Shown: in pieces, positions 19,401 to 23,872 of the stretch | How the letters are laid out: each line of letters opens with the position of its first letter | How positions within the stretch are numbered: the first letter of the stretch is position 1 | Assembly (NCBI GenBank): GCA_025526915.1 | Contig: JAHLKH010000289.1 | Coordinates: 1-23,872, forward strand | Direction of reading: 5' to 3' | DNA: 23,872 nt | Source of the DNA: Entophlyctis helioformis | Lineage: Eukaryota > Chytridiomycota > Chytridiomycetes > Chytridiales > Chytriomycetaceae | The notes under the pieces: model-generated | Told to the model about the DNA's origin: nothing | The model's database searches: none | Seen by the model: the letters and a program-made list of their open reading frames with translations, nothing else | Made by a program: the position numbers and the translations under genes

Positions 19401-22400
19401 CTGCGCCAATCAGCTGAAGTTTCTCAAGCTGGCTCACGCATGCAATCACCGTCACCCAGTGCCCGTGCAAGTAGTCGCCATTTCCCAAGGCGATCTGGAT
19501 AAGTGTCTTGGCGGCCTCGAGGTTTTTGGTCTTGACTTCAGCGACATTGGACAAGGTCGTGAACTTGGCAAGGCTCGAGATGAATCCGCGCTTCTCAAGC
19601 TCTAGGTCAAAGATGCACGACAGGTGCGTCGCATGTTTGAAGCCTTCCAGAGCCAGAAGGATGGTGTCCATGTTGTCGCTCTGCAAGAGCGGCATATTGA
19701 TGACCATGAGAATGGACATCCACACGAGCTGGAACATGGGCTTGACATGCTCGTAGTGGCTCGCCGCAAAGAACAGGTTCTCTGTCTCTTGGCCGTTTTG
19801 GCTTGGCGCGCTAGTTGCTGATCCATTGCCGCGTGCAGGATGCTGCGACAGGCAATCCAATGCATGCTGCGTGAGCCACTGGGATATCTTATCAAGGCAT
19901 GCTCGAATATCTCATGCACGTACCAGGTTGGACATGAGCGCTTCTGTCTGTTGCGTAATCTGCTCGCCTTTCTGCAGCATCTTGTTGAGTTCACGACGCG
20001 GGCGGCGGGTTTCTGGTGCACCATCCGCCTGTCCCTGTTTTCCAGGCTTGTCGACCTCGTCCTTCATGACAATCTCATTGGACTGGATCTCGTCAAAGAT
20101 GCCCTCGAGCACCTCGGCTGCAATGTCCTTGCCCTCATCGATGCCGCGGTTGTTCTTGAGAAAGTCGCTCTTGGTCATGCGGCGCTTGACTTGCGCATTG
20201 TGCTGGTCCGTGTTGAGCATGATCACCGAGTATGCCAGCACATATGCCGTGTCTGCCAACCCACGCGCGTGAACGTTGCGTGGCAGTCCAACCGACACAC
20301 GGTTCATCCATGCGGCACCGCGCCAGACAGCACCACGTGTCAGCAGATCAAGTGTCGGCAAGCACTGCCCCGACGTCTTCAACGCCACCACCACCACCAC
20401 CACCACCACCACCACCACCACCAATCATCACGAGCCAAGCAGTCCGACGCCGATAATCACCCACCTGCACTCGAAAAGCTCTTTGGATTGCCCTTGACGT
20501 ATCGCTCGGCAAACTTGAGCATGAACCGATCAATCTTTTGCGACTCGCCTGGCAGGCGGAAGCTCTGCAGAAAGTGGCGCAGCGCCTCCACAAACGCCAT
20601 GTTTGAAAAGTCCATCTCGTCCACAAACGCGTGCATGATGGCAATGTTCTCCTCCTCGCTGTGTGACACCATGTCGCCAAGCAGCACGACAAGCCCGGCC
20701 AGATCGAGTCCAGCCGTATGGAATCATAGCAGAGTGAGATGAACAAGCATTGAGGGCAACATTGCTGCCAAAACGCATAAGGTACAAGCCAGCTTCCTCA
20801 TCCCACTCACCCTTCTCCCAGAAACTCGCCAATCATGCTCTTGTTGAGGCCGTCCGTGTTGAGCAGAAACTTGGCAATGTCTTTGGGCGTCCGCGAGGGG
20901 ATCACATTGCCATTCAGCAGCTTTTGCATGCCCTACAGAGTATCCATTTTCAAGCGCGTGTCAATCTTTACATACCTCTAATCATCACTCTGACCAAGAG
21001 CCTGTATCTCACCTTCTTGGGCTTAAAGTTGAACAGCTTGACACCCTCGATCATGACCTGCTTGCGAATCTTGATCGTTTCAAAGGCCGCAGGGTCATCA
21101 GCCAAGGGCTTGCGCTTTGACGCAGGATCAGCAACAGCCGAAAGCATTAGACCAAGCTTGGAAGGGTCGCCAGGTCCTTCATCTAGCGCATCGGCAGACT
21201 CGGATCCGGCGCCGCCAGTTGGGAATGTGACGCTCGCATGTTTGTGACACCAGCTTATGACGGGAGCAAGAATGCCGTGAACGAGAAGATCGAGGATGTG
21301 CATCTTTAGCTCGATGGGGTTGCCAGCTGCCGAGTATAGCTCGCGAGTTTGGTCGCGGGTAAAGTTGGTCAGGCTTGATGTGGCAATTGACGGAATGCCG
21401 CCTGCTGTCCAGTCGCTAAAGCCATACGACGCTGGAATGGCTGCAATCTGTGACGTTTTGTCGGCCGTAAGCACATCGGCTGGTGCAGTGACTGCCTTGG
21501 CGAGCAGACTGATCAGGCGCTCCCAAATGTTCTCGTGAGCAGTGGCAGCAACATCACAGTCGTAGTTGAGATACAGTTCGACCAGAACGCGTCCGCCGTC
21601 GGTCTCGTCACCAAGGGTCTTTCTGAGAGACTGGAACATGGCAATGCGCTGATGAAACGTTACGGACGTTGAAGAGGGCTTGGCTTCCACAAACGGCAGG
21701 ATGACCTGGGTGAACATGACCGAAACTTCCTTCTGTTGATGCGCATTGCAGGCAATTTAGTTCAAGACAGACGTTGGGTCCATTGCGAACGGAGCAACCA
21801 ACAAAACGAGAAACGCGAGGCACAATTCAAGTCATACCTTGAGAAGCATGCGCAGTCCCAAGAGAATGCGACCAAAGATGCTCATGGTGATGTCAAAGAC
21901 TTGGGGCACAACGCTCACAATGTTGCGCGTAAACACCAAGCAGAGGTACTGCTTGACGGCCATGATGAATGCAACTGCCTGAGGATTGGATGAGGAAGCG
22001 TCGCTGGCAAAGAGGGTTGCAGCGGGCAAGAAAAAGACATAGTCGTAGGTGCGCAGAACGAGATGGACCAGATGCAGCGACAGCAGCTTGGAGCGCATGG
22101 CCGTGGACTTGAGGTCGGTCGGGCCGTCTGGCCCTGAGATGGGCTTCATGCTGAGTTTGCACAGCGCCCGGAACACGAGAAAGGCGTCTCGGATGTGCTG
22201 GTCGTATACGGCCTCGACCGAAGTCTGGCGAAGAGCAGGTGTCGTGGACAGGATCTCGTGCGATGTCTTGACAGACGCGTCCTTCTCGCCCAGAGACTGC
22301 AGAGGGGTTGGCCCGCCATGGCTGCCATAGCCATATGCATGTGCGTCTCCATGAGCGGCTTCATCGTGGCTGGTTGCATGCGACTCTGAGACGCCTGAAG

Positions 22401-23772
22401 ATACTTCTGGCGCAGTATTGCTGTTGCTGCTGGAATGGGTGGACTGGGTGGCATTTCCAAGGCTGCCGTCACCTGATGCAGACGGTTCGAGTGACTCTCC
22501 AGCCACATAGGCCTTGAGAAAGGCGACGCTGTTCATGTCGGCTGGGATGCGCGAATAGACTGTTTGCACCATTTGCGCGACCGATGCCTGGGCAACAGTT
22601 TGCACCTTGTTTGACTTTGACTGCAGGAAGATGTTGTATGTGGTGCGAATGGCCTTGAGAAGCAAAGACCCGTGGATCGCAGACCGCGTGTTTGCAGTCG
22701 TGGAGGCTGCAGAGATTGCCTGTTCATCATGCCACGCCAGTTAGACAATGCCATGGTGTATGTTGGCCAGCGTCGCATGACAGCCCATCAAGAGATGGAC
22801 ATTACCAGCGAACCACCGACCTTGACAATCTGCAGCTGTGTGGCCTCGTCGGTCGTGTCTGGCCCAGCAAAGGCCGCGCATATGGCGTCCACCACAGCAT
22901 GAACGAATGGCTGATTCGGACGCGAATGGGGACGTGACCCATCCGTGTCAGTGCCTGGCTTTCTTGCTGGCGAAGCCGATGGCGCAAAGGGATCGTCGTG
23001 ATCGTCATCCTCGTCTGGCAGATCGTCGAAGCCACCGAGGCCGTCAGGACGCATGCCGCCGCCCACGCCGCCGTTGCGCTTTGGGGTCGATGCCGATCCA
23101 GGAGACGGGATGCTTTCGCCCCAAAAGTCGAGCGCAAACAGCTTTCCAAGACAGTCGACGGCCACGGACACGGCAGGGTGCTGGCGCAGAGAGCAGGCCA
23201 GATCGAGCGGGCGGAAGACAAGGGCGCGGGCATCGTCGCCTCCAAAGGGCATGGACTCGAGGGTCACTGTGCGATTGGGCATGCGGCCGGCATGGATGGC
23301 ACGCCAAAGCCACACGGACGCACCGATGGCAGAGGATCGCGGCGAGGGGGCAGTGTCAGTCCATATCGGCATGCCTGTGCGAACCTGTCTGTCTCACGCC
23401 CGTCTGTCTGTCTGTGCCTGACTGCCCGCCTGCCTGCAGCAAGCTGCTGGGCAATGGTTGGCAGACACACACAGCCGGGCTGCCTGCCTGCCTGCCTGCC
23501 TGTCTGCCTGGTGTGCATTCATGGGTGGCGGCGAGCTGCAGTGGCAGCAACACGCAGAGTGCGTCGCACGTACACAGCGCCGTGGTGCAGGCCTCCTTGA
23601 TGTCTTTGCGCTTGGCGCTCGTGGAGCTCGAGCCCGACGACGCAGCCACAACCAGCTGGTTGAGGGCCGTCGTGACAATGACCTTGTACGATGCTGGCGT
23701 CGTGGCCATGGTCGCCACCGTCGACGTGGGCGACAGTCCTGCAGATGCGGCTGTTCGTGACGGCGAGGCCAT
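16406..23772 (-). CDS. SEC7: Sec7/BIG-type Arf guanine nucleotide exchange factor, copy B
   Basis: Thirteen exons join in phase to 5910 nt, about 1969 residues: 23772-23574, 23266-22821, 22719-21838, 21732-21013, 20932-20811, 20658-20465, 20252-19924, 19866-19373, 19286-18664, 18564-18423, 18312-18037, 17967-16993, 16913-16406. Same order as copy A: DCB, HUS box YLNYDCD at residues 563-569, Sec7 domain about 729-925 with glutamic finger E828, HDS1-4, and an acidic/Ser-rich tail after about residue 1880. Exons 122, 194, 623 and 142 nt long have identical lengths in copy A. Eleven introns share position and phase with A. B lacks four A introns and has one of its own (19867-19923). Most of the protein differs clearly from A, but the Sec7 domain from PSRTPKD to KDEVDK is identical, which fits gene conversion. 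Role as for copy A; whether the two differ in location or timing cannot be seen. Confidence 0.92.
18966..19076. repeat. 111 bp tract identical to copy A, in exon 9 of copy B
   Basis: Partner of 11355-11465. Codons on both sides carry frequent synonymous and non-synonymous differences, so the tract stands out from its surroundings. Strong protein constraint alone would not fix all third positions. Confidence 0.9.
20047..20899. repeat. Near-identical 853 bp block, copy B member (Sec7 domain)
   Basis: Direct-repeat partner of 12505-13360 at an offset of 7542 bp (7539 bp past the CCA tract). It covers the same exon-intron-exon-intron-exon stretch of copy B. Immediately outside, copy B reads a different linker (GKQGQADGAP) on the 3' side and LLNGNVI in place of LLDSNCI on the 5' side. 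Confidence 0.95.
20385..20423. repeat. (CCA)13 microsatellite in the matching intron of Sec7 copy B
   Basis: Thirteen units, one fewer than copy A, inside the 212 nt intron 20253-20464. This is the only length difference within the shared block. Confidence 0.93.
23267..23573 (-). other. Long (307 nt) intron 1 of Sec7 copy B with CTGC/CTGT tetranucleotide tracts
   Basis: Donor TGT|GTACGT (23573) and acceptor CGCACAG|TGACC join in phase 1, matching the phase of intron 1 in copy A. The intron holds a (CTGC)n tract at 23480-23511 and a degenerate CTGT/CTGC tract at about 23388-23435. It is the longest intron in the window. A small extra exon inside cannot be excluded. Confidence 0.65.
23480..23511. 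repeat. (CTGC)n tetranucleotide microsatellite
   Basis: About seven CTGC/CTGT units in a row with one CTGT interruption, inside intron 1 of Sec7 copy B. Likely variable in length between strains. Confidence 0.85.
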
Positions 23773-23872
23773 TCAGCGCGGAGTATTGTTGACTGTTTGG
23801 CAAAGCATTACCCCTGGTGGAATCCGCTCTGATTTTGTCAATCCTGGTGGAATTGCTGTGATTGGCCGATCC
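23773..23872 (-). promoter_or_regulatory. Upstream region of Sec7 copy B: CCAAT box and duplicated 11-mer
   Basis: Reading on the minus strand, a CCAAT pentamer (23865-23861, in GGCCAATCAC) lies about 90 bp upstream of the ATG at 23772. Between them the 11-mer ATTCCACCAGG occurs twice (23853-23843 and 23823-23813), exactly 30 bp apart. Such spacing suits a factor bound on one DNA face, but no factor is identified. The region is cut off by the window edge. Confidence 0.4.

Noticed and set aside
23388..23511. CRISPR-like or satellite array suggested by repeated CTGC/CTGT
   Set aside because: It is a simple tetranucleotide microsatellite without spacers, in an intron of a eukaryotic gene.
1..23872. 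tRNA, rRNA, transposon or phage-derived genes
   Set aside because: No tRNA-like cloverleaf, transposase, reverse transcriptase or terminal inverted repeats were seen. Nearly all sequence is accounted for by the five genes and their introns.

Overview
This is a gene-dense piece of a eukaryotic nuclear genome. Every gene is broken by short GT-AG introns (mostly 60-150 nt, a few shorter), exons join in consistent phase, and spacers between genes are only 40-90 bp. Gene content points to a flagellated (zoosporic, chytrid-like) fungus. There is an orthologue of the ciliary/centriolar-satellite protein TBC1D31, and a multi-pass TmcB/TmcC-type protein of a kind I associate with chytrids and protists. 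Two large ArfGEFs of the Sec7/BIG family are also present. The lineage is inferred from gene content, not proven.

Layout, left to right. (1) 1-2448, minus: TmcB/TmcC-like membrane protein, 3' end cut off by the window edge. (2) 2488-4696, minus: arginyl-tRNA-synthetase-fold protein with a DALR anticodon-binding C-terminus but without either class I catalytic signature, best matched to DALRD3. (3) 4749-8722, plus: TBC1D31 (WDR67) orthologue with WD40, TBC and coiled-coil regions, reconstructed as 17 exons and about 901 residues; it diverges from gene 2 across 52 bp. (4) 8774-16319, minus: Sec7/BIG ArfGEF, copy A, 16 exons, about 1905 residues. (5) 16406-23772, minus: Sec7/BIG ArfGEF, copy B, 13 exons, about 1969 residues. 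Copies A and B form a complete head-to-tail tandem pair.

The most striking structure is inside the tandem pair. The paralogues have clearly diverged over most of their length, with different introns and many amino acid differences. Yet an ~855 bp block covering nearly the whole catalytic Sec7 domain is essentially identical at DNA level (12505-13360 versus 20047-20899), including two complete introns. I count one substitution and one CCA-unit difference. This looks like recent gene conversion that homogenised the catalytic module, unless it is an assembly artefact. Shorter identical tracts (111 bp and 50 bp) lie in the HDS region.

Functionally, the Sec7 pair would activate Arf GTPases at the trans-Golgi, TBC1D31 would act at the flagellar base, and the DALRD3-like protein would act on arginine tRNAs. 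These are not one pathway and nothing suggests an operon-like system. Exon boundaries come from reading frame, splice-site motifs and family alignment from memory; no transcript data were available.
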